Source: Streptomyces sp. NBC_00341
GTDB lineage: Bacteria; Actinomycetota; Actinomycetes; Streptomycetales; Streptomycetaceae
DNA length: 64,000 nt
Assembly: GCF_041435055.1 (NCBI RefSeq)
Contig: NZ_CP108002.1
Span: 8,308,001 to 8,372,000 of the forward strand
Reading direction: 5' to 3'
The notes under the pieces are model-generated. The model made no database searches. It was not told the origin of the DNA and saw only the letters and a list, made by a program, of their open reading frames with translations. The first letter of the stretch is position 1; each line of letters begins with the position of its first letter. This document shows positions 42,055 through 49,910 of the stretch, piece after piece. The translations under genes and the position numbers were made by a program.

Positions 42055-42451
42055 TGCCCGGCCGGTCGATGTGCACGTTCGTCGACTTCACCCGGGCCGT
42101 GGCCATGACCCCGACCTCCAGACCGAGTTCATCGACGGACTCGCGGCTGATCAGCGACACCAGCCGGTGCGGCCCCGACTGGATCTCCACCTGCGCCACC
42201 ACGTCGTCGGCCGTCACCGCGACGACGATCCCGGCGAACGAGTTCCGTACCGACGTCAGGACCTCCCCGGGTACCGGATGCAACCCGGCGGCACGCTCCG
42301 TCGCGAAGTACGCGAGGCTGACACCGTCGATCACCCGGTTCCCCGAACCGCCCCGGTCCATCGTGAGGTGACCGCCGTCGGCCCAGCGGCGGACGGTCTC
42401 CGGACTCACGGCCAGCAGCTCCGCGGCCTGGCCAATGCTGTACGAGGGCAC
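42044..42451 (-). CDS. Molybdate-responsive HTH-TOBE (Mop) regulator
   Basis: A 135-residue protein joining a MerR/excisionase-like helix-turn-helix (YSIGQAAELLAVSPETVRRWADGGHLTMDRG, about 4-34) to a TOBE/Mop domain (VRNSFAGIVVAVTADDVVAQVEIQSGPHRLVSLISRESVDELGLEVGVMATARVKSTNVHI, about 68-128). TOBE domains of this form bind molybdate, so this is a functional analogue of ModE in a smaller format. The GTG start at 42451 has a TAGAGT element about 7 bases upstream, so the mRNA could be leaderless. It sits within the molybdenum block and is the best candidate regulator of modA and the hydroxylases. Confidence 0.88.
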   Translation of the reverse strand: MPSYSIGQAAELLAVSPETVRRWADGGHLTMDRGGSGNRVIDGVSLAYFATERAAGLHPVPGEVLTSVRNSFAGIVVAVTADDVVAQVEIQSGPHRLVSLISRESVDELGLEVGVMATARVKSTNVHIDRPGSRG

Positions 42452-42479
42452 CCGCGCACTCTAATCCCTCTCGTCCGGC

Positions 42480-43082
42480 TCAGGCTGGGCCCGGTGCCAT
42501 GGGGTGCCCGCCGGACGCGCCCGCCCGCAGCCCGTCCATCACGAGGTCCAGCAGCCGGGCCGCGCGCGGCGGCCAGTCGCTGTGCGGGTCGATCTGCCAG
42601 AGCCCGGCGATGGCGAGCAGGAAGTCCTCCGCGGTCAGCCCCGGACGGATGGTGCCGGCCTTCTCGTTGGCGTCCAGCAGGAGTGTGACGGCCCCGGTCA
42701 CCGGACCGTGGCCCAGCCGGGCCAGGCCGCCCTGCCGGCTGACCGTCGTGCGCAGCGCCTCGGCCAGACCCGCCTTGGCCATGGCGAACTGCGCGAGCCG
42801 GTCCATCCACTCACGCAGGGCCCGGTCGGGATCGTGGGTGAGGAGCAACTGGGCGGCGGAGTCCGCCACCTGCTGCATCTCGTAGCGGTAGACCTCCAGG
42901 ACGAGCGCCTCCCGGTCGGGGAAGTTGCGGTAGAACGTCCCCTGTCCGACGCAGGCCTTCCTGGCGATCACGCTCACCGGAGCGTCCGCCGCCCGGGTCA
43001 GCTCGGCCAGCGCGACTTCAAGGATGCGTTCGCGATTGCGCTGTGCGTCAGGACGCAGAGGGGTGCTCTTCCGCTCCCGCAC
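42480..43082 (-). CDS. TetR-family regulator divergent from the PaoABC-like operon
   Basis: A 200-residue repressor with helix-turn-helix RNRERILEVALAELTRAADAPVSVIARKACVGQGTFYRNFPDREALVLEVY (about 15-65). The start is GTG 43082 with GGAGG 4 bases upstream. The 188-base gap to the divergent oxidoreductase operon holds two copies of GGACAGCTGTCC, so control of that operon and of itself is very likely. The natural ligand may be an aldehyde or N-heterocycle oxidised by the enzyme. Confidence 0.9.
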   Translation of the reverse strand: MRERKSTPLRPDAQRNRERILEVALAELTRAADAPVSVIARKACVGQGTFYRNFPDREALVLEVYRYEMQQVADSAAQLLLTHDPDRALREWMDRLAQFAMAKAGLAEALRTTVSRQGGLARLGHGPVTGAVTLLLDANEKAGTIRPGLTAEDFLLAIAGLWQIDPHSDWPPRAARLLDLVMDGLRAGASGGHPMAPGPA

Positions 43083-43126
43083 ACGTCCTCCTTCCGGGCC
43101 CGCGGCCGTGGCCGCTCTTGATAACC

Positions 43127-43171
43127 GGACAGCTGTCCACTAGGTTCGATCATCGGCGGACAGCTGTCCGC
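43127..43171. promoter_or_regulatory. Twin TetR operators, GGACAGCTGTCC
   Basis: A perfect 12-base palindrome at 43127-43138 and again at 43158-43169, where it extends to the 16-base GCGGACAGCTGTCCGC (43156-43171). Centres are 31 bases apart. The strongest operator pair of this TetR gene by symmetry. Confidence 0.85.
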
Positions 43172-43270
43172 TTAGCCTTACCCTAGCGGCAGTTCAAGCC
43201 ACTCCTGCTCCTCCCGGACCGTCCACCGGGACCGGTCGACGCGTATCAGCAACGCGAAAGAAGGCTGATC

Positions 43271-43837
43271 ATGGCCCCATCGACGTCCAGTGCGATCACC
43301 CTGAACATCAACGGCGAAAAGCACACGCTGCCCGTCGATCACCGCACCACCCTCCTCGACGCCCTGCGCGAGCGTCTCGATCTGACCGGCACCAAGAAGG
43401 GCTGCGACCAGGGCCAGTGCGGCGCCTGCACGGTACTGCTCGACGGGCGCAGAGCCGTGGCCTGTCTGCAACTGGCGGTCGCGGCCGAGGGGCGCGAGAT
43501 CACCACCATCGAAGGAGTGGCCGACGGCGACCGGCTGCACCCGGTCCAGCAGGCCTTCCTCGATCTCGACGGCTACCAGTGCGGCTACTGCACCCCGGGG
43601 CAGATCTGTTCCGCCCTCGCGGTGATCGAGGAACACGCGGCGGGCTGGCCGAGCGCCGTGACCGACGATGTCCGGCCCGAAGCCGGGGTGCCCGCACTCA
43701 CCGCGGAGGAGATCCGCGAGCGGATGAGCGGCAACCTGTGCCGCTGCGGCGCCTATGTGTCGATCGTGCGGGCGGTCGCACGGGCCGCGGAGACCTCCGC
43801 GGCCTCCGTCGACGGAGTCAGGGAGCCGCTCGCATGA
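43271..43837 (+). CDS. 2Fe-2S subunit of a PaoABC-like molybdenum oxidoreductase
   Basis: A 188-residue iron-sulfur subunit. The plant-type cluster motif is GTKKGCDQGQCGACTVLLDG (about 40-59) and the second cluster is CGYCTPGQIC with MSGNLCRCGAYVSIV (about 107-165). Unlike E. coli PaoA it shows no Tat leader, so the enzyme is probably cytoplasmic. AAGAAGG precedes the ATG. The stop overlaps the next start by four bases (ATGA). Confidence 0.9.
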   Translation: MAPSTSSAITLNINGEKHTLPVDHRTTLLDALRERLDLTGTKKGCDQGQCGACTVLLDGRRAVACLQLAVAAEGREITTIEGVADGDRLHPVQQAFLDLDGYQCGYCTPGQICSALAVIEEHAAGWPSAVTDDVRPEAGVPALTAEEIRERMSGNLCRCGAYVSIVRAVARAAETSAASVDGVREPLA

Positions 43838-44826
43838 GGGAATTCGGCTACGAGCGCGTCCATGACGTCTCCGGAGCGCTCGCGCTGCTCGGCACGGACC
43901 CGGAGGCCCGCTTCCTCGGCGGCGGCACCAACCTGGTGGATCTGATGAAGGCCGGTGTGGAGCGCCCCGCACTCCTCGTCGACGTACAGGAACTGCCGCT
44001 GGACACCATCGAGTTCACACCGGACGGCGGCCTGCGCATCGGCGCGACCGTCACCAACAGCGATCTCGCCGCCCACGCCGAGGTGCGGCGTCACTACCCG
44101 GCACTGGCGCAGGCACTCCTGGCCGGCGCGTCGGGACAGCTGCGCAACATGGCCACAGTCGGCGGGAATCTGCTCCAGCGCACCCGCTGCGGCTACTTCA
44201 GCGACCTCGCCAAGCCGTGCAACAAGCGTGTCCCCGGCAGCGGTTGCCCGGCCATCGCGGGTGAGCACCACAACCATGCGATCCTCGGCGCCTCCGAGCA
44301 CTGTGTGGCCACCCACCCCTCGGACATGGCGGTCGCGCTCGCGGCGTTCGACGCCGTCATCTCGTACGAGACGGCCGACGGGCCCGGTGAGCTGCCGATC
44401 TCCGAGTTCTACCCGCCGGTCGGCGCCACCCCGCACATCGAGACCGCCCTGCCGCCCGGTGCCCTCATCACCGGTGTCACCCTGCCGCCGGCCGCGGTCG
44501 CCGCGCACTCCCGCTACCGGAAGGTGCGCGAGCGCGCCTCTTACGCCTTCGCGGTCGGTTCGATCGCCGCCGCGCTCGATGTGCGGGACGGGACGGTGGC
44601 CGAAGTACGCCTCGCGTTCGGAGCGGTCGCCTCCCGGCCGTGGCGGGCCCGCGCCGCCGAGCGGGCGCTGACCGGCGGACCGGCGACCGCCGAGGCGTAC
44701 GCCGCCGCGGCGGACGCCGAACTGGCGGCGGCCGAGGCGCTCCCCGAGAACGGATACAAGGTGACCCTGACGCGCAATCTCGTGGTGGCCGTGCTGAGCG
44801 AACTCGCCGAGGAGGCAGCCCGATGA
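43834..44826 (+). CDS. FAD-binding subunit with extra 4Fe-4S cysteines (PaoB-like)
   Basis: A 330-residue subunit. FAD motifs are RFLGGGTNLVDLMK (about 27-40) and GASGQLRNMATVGGNLLQRTRC (about 96-117). Four Cys in RTRCGYFSDLAKPCNKRVPGSGC and SEHC (about 117-155) match the additional [4Fe-4S] cluster loop of E. coli PaoB and of 4-hydroxybenzoyl-CoA reductase. This separates it from ordinary xanthine dehydrogenases. ATG 43834 overlaps the upstream stop and its own stop overlaps the next start, so all three subunits are translationally coupled. Confidence 0.9.
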   Translation: MREFGYERVHDVSGALALLGTDPEARFLGGGTNLVDLMKAGVERPALLVDVQELPLDTIEFTPDGGLRIGATVTNSDLAAHAEVRRHYPALAQALLAGASGQLRNMATVGGNLLQRTRCGYFSDLAKPCNKRVPGSGCPAIAGEHHNHAILGASEHCVATHPSDMAVALAAFDAVISYETADGPGELPISEFYPPVGATPHIETALPPGALITGVTLPPAAVAAHSRYRKVRERASYAFAVGSIAAALDVRDGTVAEVRLAFGAVASRPWRARAAERALTGGPATAEAYAAAADAELAAAEALPENGYKVTLTRNLVVAVLSELAEEAAR

Positions 44827-46973
44827 CCACGACGACCGACAGCACGGCGTTCACCGGGGCCGTCGGCTCCGGCCTCACCCGGGTGGAGGGCCGCGACAAG
44901 GTCACCGGAGCGGCCCGCTACGCCGGCGAGATCCCCTTCGCGGACCTCGCCCACGGCTGGCTGGTGCTCTCGACCGTGGCCCGGGGCCGGATCAGTGAGG
45001 TGCGGGACGCCGACGTCCTGGCCATGCCCGGAGTCCTCACGGTGCTGCACCACGGGAACGCGCCGCGCGTCGAGACCGACTACGTCGGCATGCTGGGACG
45101 GCCCAACCCGGTCGTCGGGCTCTTCCAGCACGACCGGGTCCCCTTCGTGGGCTGGCCGGTGGCGATGGTCGTGGCCGAGACGCCGGAGCAGGCCAGGGAG
45201 GCGGCCGAGGCGCTGGTCGTCCGCTACGACGAGGAGGAGCCGCACGACGTGGCGTTCTTCGCCGGGCACCCCGGCGCGTACATGCCGCCGAGCGGTGTGA
45301 TGGCCGAGGCCGAGACGGCGAAGGGTGATCTGGAGGCCGAACTGGCGGCGGCCGCCTTCGTCGTGGACGAGGCGTACACCACCCCGGAGGAGCACCACAG
45401 CTCGATGGAGCCGCACGCGGCGACGGCCCGCTGGGACGAAGGCCGGCTCGACGTCGTCGACTCCAACCAGGGCAGCACCTGGGTCGCCGCCGAGCTGGCA
45501 CTGATCTTCTCCCTCGACCCGTCAGCCGTACGGGTACGGTCCGAGCATGTCGGCGGCGCCTTCGGCTCCAAGGGCCTGAGCCCCCATCAGGTGGCCGCCG
45601 TGATGGGCGCGACCGTCCTCCAGCGTCCCGTGCGCGTCGTCCTGACCCGACGTCAGATGTTCTCGCTGGTGGGGTTCCGCAGCCCCACGGCACAACGGGT
45701 CAGGCTCGCCGCCGACGCGGACGGCCGACTGCGCGTGTTCGACCACCGCTCGCAGAGCCTGACATCGACCGTGCACGAGTTCGTCGAGACGAGCGCCGTG
45801 CTGGGGCGGGTCCTGTACGACGCGGACGCGCACCACACCCTGCACACGCTGGTACGGCTCGACGTGCCGTCCCCGTCCTGGATGCGCGCACCGGGCGAGG
45901 CGCCGGGGTCCTTCGCCGTCGAATCGGCGCTCGACGAACTGGCCGAGAAGTGCGGCGTGGACCCGATAGCGCTGCGCGTCCGCAACGAGACCTCGGTCGG
46001 GCCCGTCTCCGGGCTGCCGTTCAGCAGCCGCAACGTGGTCACCTGTTTCGAGGAGGGGGCCCGCAGGTTCGGCTGGGCGGACCGGGACCCGCGCCCCGGC
46101 GTGCGCCGCGAGGGACGCTGGCTGATCGGGACCGGAACGGCCGCGGCCACCTACCCCTCGGGTGTCAGCCCGTCCACCGCGGCCGTGACCGCGGAGCCGG
46201 ACGGCAGCTTCACCGTACGGATCAACGCGGCCGACATCGGCACCGGTGCCAGGACCGCGATGACGCTGGTCGCAGCGGACGCCCTGGAGGTGGACCCGGA
46301 CCGCGTCCAGGTGCGGATCGGGGACAGCGACCTGGGACCGGCGATGATCGCCGGCGGCTCGATGGGCACCCGCTCCTGGGCCTGGGCGGTCATGCTGGCG
46401 GCGGGCGAGGTGCGCGAGCGGCTGGCGCTGGGCGGAGGTATCCCGCCGGAGGGAATCACCGCCAGGTCGAACACCGCGGACGTCATCGGCGCCCTCCCGC
46501 AGCTGGAACGGCACTCCTTCGGGGCGCAGTTCGCGGAGGCGGCGGTGGACGTCACCACCGGCGAGGTGCGGGTACGCAGGCTGCTCGGCATCTACGCCGC
46601 GGGCACCATCGTCAACCCGCTCACCGCCCGCAGCCAGTTCATCGGTGGGATGACCTGGGGACTGTCGATGGCCCTGCACGAGGAGGCGATCAGGGACCAG
46701 GCCTCCGGCGGCCATGTCGGCGCCGACCTGGCCGACTATCACTTCGCCTCGCACGCCGATGTGCCGGTCATCGAGGCGGACTGGGTGGACGACCACATTC
46801 CCGACGACCCCATCGGCATCAAGGGCATCGGTGAGATCGGTGTCGTCGGCGTCGCAGCCGCGATCGCCAACGCGGTGTGGCACGCGACCGGCGTCCGCCA
46901 CCGGGAGCTGCCGATCCGCCCCGACCGCGTCCTGCGCGCGGCGCAGGCGGCCAAGGAGGCCAAGAGCGCTTGA
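44823..46973 (+). CDS. Molybdopterin subunit of the PaoABC-like oxidoreductase
   Basis: A 716-residue large subunit. SEHVGGAFGSKGL and DIGTGARTAMTLVAADALEV lie around the molybdopterin cytosine dinucleotide site, and the catalytic Glu is in IGIKGIGEIGVVGVAAAIANAVWHATG (about 660-685). Length and motifs match PaoC (YagR), which oxidises aromatic aldehydes. It lies in a tight three-gene operon controlled by the divergent TetR. No XdhC/PaoD-type maturation gene is seen in the window, so cofactor insertion relies on genes elsewhere. Confidence 0.9.
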   Translation: MTTTTDSTAFTGAVGSGLTRVEGRDKVTGAARYAGEIPFADLAHGWLVLSTVARGRISEVRDADVLAMPGVLTVLHHGNAPRVETDYVGMLGRPNPVVGLFQHDRVPFVGWPVAMVVAETPEQAREAAEALVVRYDEEEPHDVAFFAGHPGAYMPPSGVMAEAETAKGDLEAELAAAAFVVDEAYTTPEEHHSSMEPHAATARWDEGRLDVVDSNQGSTWVAAELALIFSLDPSAVRVRSEHVGGAFGSKGLSPHQVAAVMGATVLQRPVRVVLTRRQMFSLVGFRSPTAQRVRLAADADGRLRVFDHRSQSLTSTVHEFVETSAVLGRVLYDADAHHTLHTLVRLDVPSPSWMRAPGEAPGSFAVESALDELAEKCGVDPIALRVRNETSVGPVSGLPFSSRNVVTCFEEGARRFGWADRDPRPGVRREGRWLIGTGTAAATYPSGVSPSTAAVTAEPDGSFTVRINAADIGTGARTAMTLVAADALEVDPDRVQVRIGDSDLGPAMIAGGSMGTRSWAWAVMLAAGEVRERLALGGGIPPEGITARSNTADVIGALPQLERHSFGAQFAEAAVDVTTGEVRVRRLLGIYAAGTIVNPLTARSQFIGGMTWGLSMALHEEAIRDQASGGHVGADLADYHFASHADVPVIEADWVDDHIPDDPIGIKGIGEIGVVGVAAAIANAVWHATGVRHRELPIRPDRVLRAAQAAKEAKSA

Positions 46974-46995
46974 GCAGCGGACGCCGTTCCCGGCC

Positions 46996-47023
46996 GCGGC
47001 GTGACCCGTAAGGGCCACGCCGC
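46996..47023. terminator. Terminator after the PaoABC-like operon
   Basis: Arms GCGGCGTG (46996-47003) and CACGCCGC (47016-47023), with an inner CCC-GTAA-GGG stem. It lies 22 bases after the operon stop, between convergent genes. Confidence 0.6.
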
Positions 47024-47048
47024 CGCCGTACGGGACAGGGAACCCGCG

Positions 47049-47510
47049 TCAGAACTTCCGCAGGGTGACAAAGCCGCCGGGTCGCAGTTCCACCCGCCGC
47101 GTCACGCCCTTCCAGCTCACCTCGGTGCTGCGGCCGCCGACACTGCGGATCCGCGCCTCGCGCACCTTCCCGTCGCGCCGGCTCAGATCCACCACGAACT
47201 CATCGAGTCGGCGGAGGCGGGCGTCCGGTACCACATCTCGGTGGCCCGCCCCCGGGGCGCGCGGCGGCGCCGCGGCGGGCCGCTCCGGGGCAGGCGTGGC
47301 GGCGAAGGCGGGCAGCGCGCCGAGGACGGTGGCCGAACCCACGGCCGCGGCGAGCGTGAGCAGGCGGCGGCTCGGCTGACCGGGCTCCGGCTGCGCGGGC
47401 GGCCGCGGGTGCTGGTCGTTCTGCGCCGGAGGTACGGCGATGGCCACGGCGGCGGTGACGGCGAGGGCCATCGCGGCCCGCGTCGGGTGACCGTTAGGAC
47501 AGCGGTGCAC
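47049..47510 (-). pseudogene. GH95-like remnant: leader joined to the C-terminal fragment
   Basis: The 153-residue frame has a Tat-like leader in its middle (PSRRLLTLAAAVGSATVLGALPAFAA, then Pro/Ala-rich). After a short linker it ends with RLDEFVVDLSRRDGKVREARIRSVGGRSTEVSWKGVTRRVELRPGGFVTL. That ending matches the final beta-domain of family 95 glycoside hydrolases (alpha-L-fucosidase type). The roughly 650-residue catalytic region that normally lies between is absent. The simplest reading is a large deletion that kept the frame. A small secreted protein using this fold is the alternative. No good ribosome-binding site was found. Confidence 0.6.
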
Positions 47511-47835
47511 GGCGGGCGCACGGCCTTGCTCGCGGCGGCCGACGTGGGCGCCGGGGACGTCTCGACGGGCCTGGTCGATGACATGGCCGGAAACATAGGG
47601 GAGTTAATTTCCTCTGCCAAGAAAAAAAGTACCCCGACCAGATGTGGCAGCGGCGGACCTCAACCGCCCGGAGGGTTCGCCCGGAGTGGCCGCGCCCGGT
47701 GCGGGCCGGGCCGTTGGCCGAGTCGTCATCGCCGCGAAATCCCCTGTACCCGGCAGGATTTCGGGGTTCCCCGACTATCGACATGGGCATGTCATCGCAT
47801 GGTGCGGCCCCACCCGCTTCGACCAGGAGGAAGCA
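47511..47835. other. Intergenic, 325 bases, with AT-rich patch and an inverted repeat
   Basis: Divergent gap. An AT-rich patch lies near 47600-47632. Perfect arms CGAAATCC (47735-47742) and GGATTTCG (47756-47763) lie 73 bases upstream of the NPP1 gene and may be an operator or mRNA hairpin. No coding signal. Confidence 0.5.
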
Positions 47836-48603
47836 GTGAAGAACAGACGACGGATCCGCAACGTGCCACTCGTGCTGGCCGCGGCCGGGGTGTTGGTCCT
47901 GGCCTCGCCGGGCAGCGCCTTCGCCGATGTGCCGGGTGCGCTGCCCGCGAACGCGGACGGACTGGAGCAGACGTTCCAGCCGGCCTACGACTACGACGGT
48001 GACGGGTGCTATCCGACGCCCGCCATCGGTCCGGACGGCACCATAGCCCCCGGGCTGAAGACCACCGGAGCCGTCAACGGCAGCTGCCACGACTCCTGGG
48101 ACCTGGACAACACCAACGGATACGCGCGCTCCAAGTGCAACAACGGCTGGTGCGCCATCATTTACGGCCTCTACTTCGAGAAGGACCAGGCCGTCGCCGG
48201 CAGCGGGCTCGGCGGACACCGCCACGACTGGGAGCACGTCGTGGTCTGGGTGCAGGACAACGAGGCCAAGTACGTCTCCACCTCGGCCCACGGCGGGTTC
48301 AGTGTCTACGGGCGCGACCAGATCCAGTGGGACGGCACCCATCCCAAGGCCGTCTACCACAAGGACGGGATCGGGACGCACTGCTTCCGTCCCGCGACGA
48401 CGGGCGACGAGCCGCCCGAGAACCACTACCACCAGTGGCAGTTCCCCGACCTCATCGGCTGGAACGGTTACCCGGACGGCCTCCGGGACAAGCTGGTCCA
48501 GGCCGACTTCGGCAGCGCGGTCTTCGGCCTGAAGGACGGGAACCTCGCCGGCCACCTCCAGAAGGCGATGCCCGCCGGCATCCCCTTCGACCCCAACGCC
48601 TGA
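47836..48603 (+). CDS. Secreted NPP1 / necrosis-and-ethylene-inducing-like (NLP) protein
   Basis: A 255-residue exported protein from GTG 47836 with AGGAGG upstream. The signal peptide ends at about residue 30 (SPGSAFA). The NLP hallmark heptapeptide GHRHDWE is intact (about 127-133), followed by EHVVVWVQDN. Cys pairs occur near residues 58-105. In plant-associated microbes NLPs bind plant sphingolipids and permeabilise eudicot membranes; Streptomyces members are mostly uncharacterised. It is monocistronic and ends in a strong hairpin. The intact Asp/His/Glu set suggests a functional metal site. Confidence 0.9.
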   Translation: MKNRRRIRNVPLVLAAAGVLVLASPGSAFADVPGALPANADGLEQTFQPAYDYDGDGCYPTPAIGPDGTIAPGLKTTGAVNGSCHDSWDLDNTNGYARSKCNNGWCAIIYGLYFEKDQAVAGSGLGGHRHDWEHVVVWVQDNEAKYVSTSAHGGFSVYGRDQIQWDGTHPKAVYHKDGIGTHCFRPATTGDEPPENHYHQWQFPDLIGWNGYPDGLRDKLVQADFGSAVFGLKDGNLAGHLQKAMPAGIPFDPNA

Positions 48604-48624
48604 CGGGACGGGAAGCGCCGGCAC

Positions 48625-48666
48625 GGCGGGGCGGGGCGGCGCGGGTCAGTGCCGCCCCGCCCCGCC
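48625..48666. terminator. Long terminator hairpin between NPP1 and ROK genes
   Basis: Perfect 16-base arms GGCGGGGCGGGGCGGC (48625-48640) and GCCGCCCCGCCCCGCC (48651-48666). It includes the last codons of the convergent ROK gene and should stop transcription from both sides. Confidence 0.75.
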
Positions 48667-49805
48667 GGACCGGCCGGGGAGCGGGGCGAGGAGCCGGTGG
48701 GCCGCCATCGCCGCGCCACCGCGTGCCCACGCCTCGAACGGCAGCGGCCGCACCAGGAGTTCGCACCCGGCGGCGGCGCCGAAGGCCTGGTCCGCGAAGG
48801 CCCGCCGGATCTCGTCGGAGAACAGGTCGTACGCCGCCACGCCCTCGCCGGAGATGATGACGCGCTCCGGGCCGATGGGGTTGGCCACCGAGGCGATCCC
48901 CAGCCCCAGTGCCCGTCCCGCCCGGGTGAACACCTCGCGGGCGGCGGTATCCCCGGACCTGGCCAGGCGGACGGCGCCGGACAGGGAGAGGGTCCCGACG
49001 CCGGTCTGTTCCCGTACCTGGTCGACGATGGCCTGGGTGGACGCGACGGCCTCGACGCAGCCGGTGTTTCCGCAGGTGCAGACGCGTTCCGTACCGCTGA
49101 CGGGCAGATGTCCCAGTTCGCCGGAGACCCCGTACGCCCCGGATACCACCCGCCCGTGGAGGGATATCCCGCATCCCACCCCCGCGCCGACCGTGACCAG
49201 GGCGAACGAGGAGAGTCCGACCCCGTCGCCGAACCACTGCTCGGCGACGGTGAGGCCCGGACGTCGTTGTCGATCACCGTCGCAATGCCGGTGGCCTCCT
49301 CGACCAGTGCGGCGAGCCGGACGCCGTGCCAGTCGAGGAAGGGTGAGTAACGGACCGTGCCGCCCGGTCCGTCCAGATCGCCGGAGACCGTCACGCCGAC
49401 GCTGTGCACGGCCGGGCCGGACTCGCCAGCCCCCTTTCCCGCCCGGCCGGGGAGGGTGCCGACCAGTTGGGCGACGGCCCTGACCACTGTGCCGACATCC
49501 CGTGAGCGGAGCGGGGTCCGCCGGGTGGCCAGCGGGGCGGCCGTGAGGTCGACGAGCATGCCGATGAGCTCGTCGGACGTGATCTTGATCCCGATGAACC
49601 CGGCCCGCTCCGGCCGTACCGCCACCAGCGTGGCCGGGCGGCCGGGCTGCCGGTCACCGGCCGGGCCGAGCTCGGTGATCCAGCCGTCGTCGAGCAGTGG
49701 CGCCGAGACCTTGGTGACCGCCCCGGAGGAGAGGCCGGTGCGGCGTCCGAGCTCCGCCCGGGTCAACGGCCTGGGCAGGGAAATGACCCTGGAACAGCGC
49801 TGAAT
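48646..49805 (-). pseudogene. ROK-family regulator, frameshifted
   Basis: Two overlapping frames together encode one ROK protein. The upstream frame has the winged helix RPLTRAELGRRTGLSSGAVTKVSAPLLDDGWI, then VRPERAGFIGIKI and VGVTVSGDLDG up to ATGIATVIDNDVR. The normal continuation, ALTVAEQWFGDGVGLSSFALVTVGAGVGCGI, is in another frame and runs to 48646, including the zinc motif CTCGNTGCVEA. The shift is near 49262, where a single base appears missing. The N-terminus also lacks a convincing start codon. Either the gene is broken or the assembly has a one-base error. It is divergent from the GH36 gene, its probable target. Confidence 0.75.
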
Positions 49806-49910
49806 ATATTGAACTCGGAAGGAAACTCTCGCTGCATTCGCCGCGCTCTCGCCGCAGGCGGCAGCCGAGCGGAGCCCCGTCCGCACCCGCTGGTCTCGAG
49901 AGGACATGCC

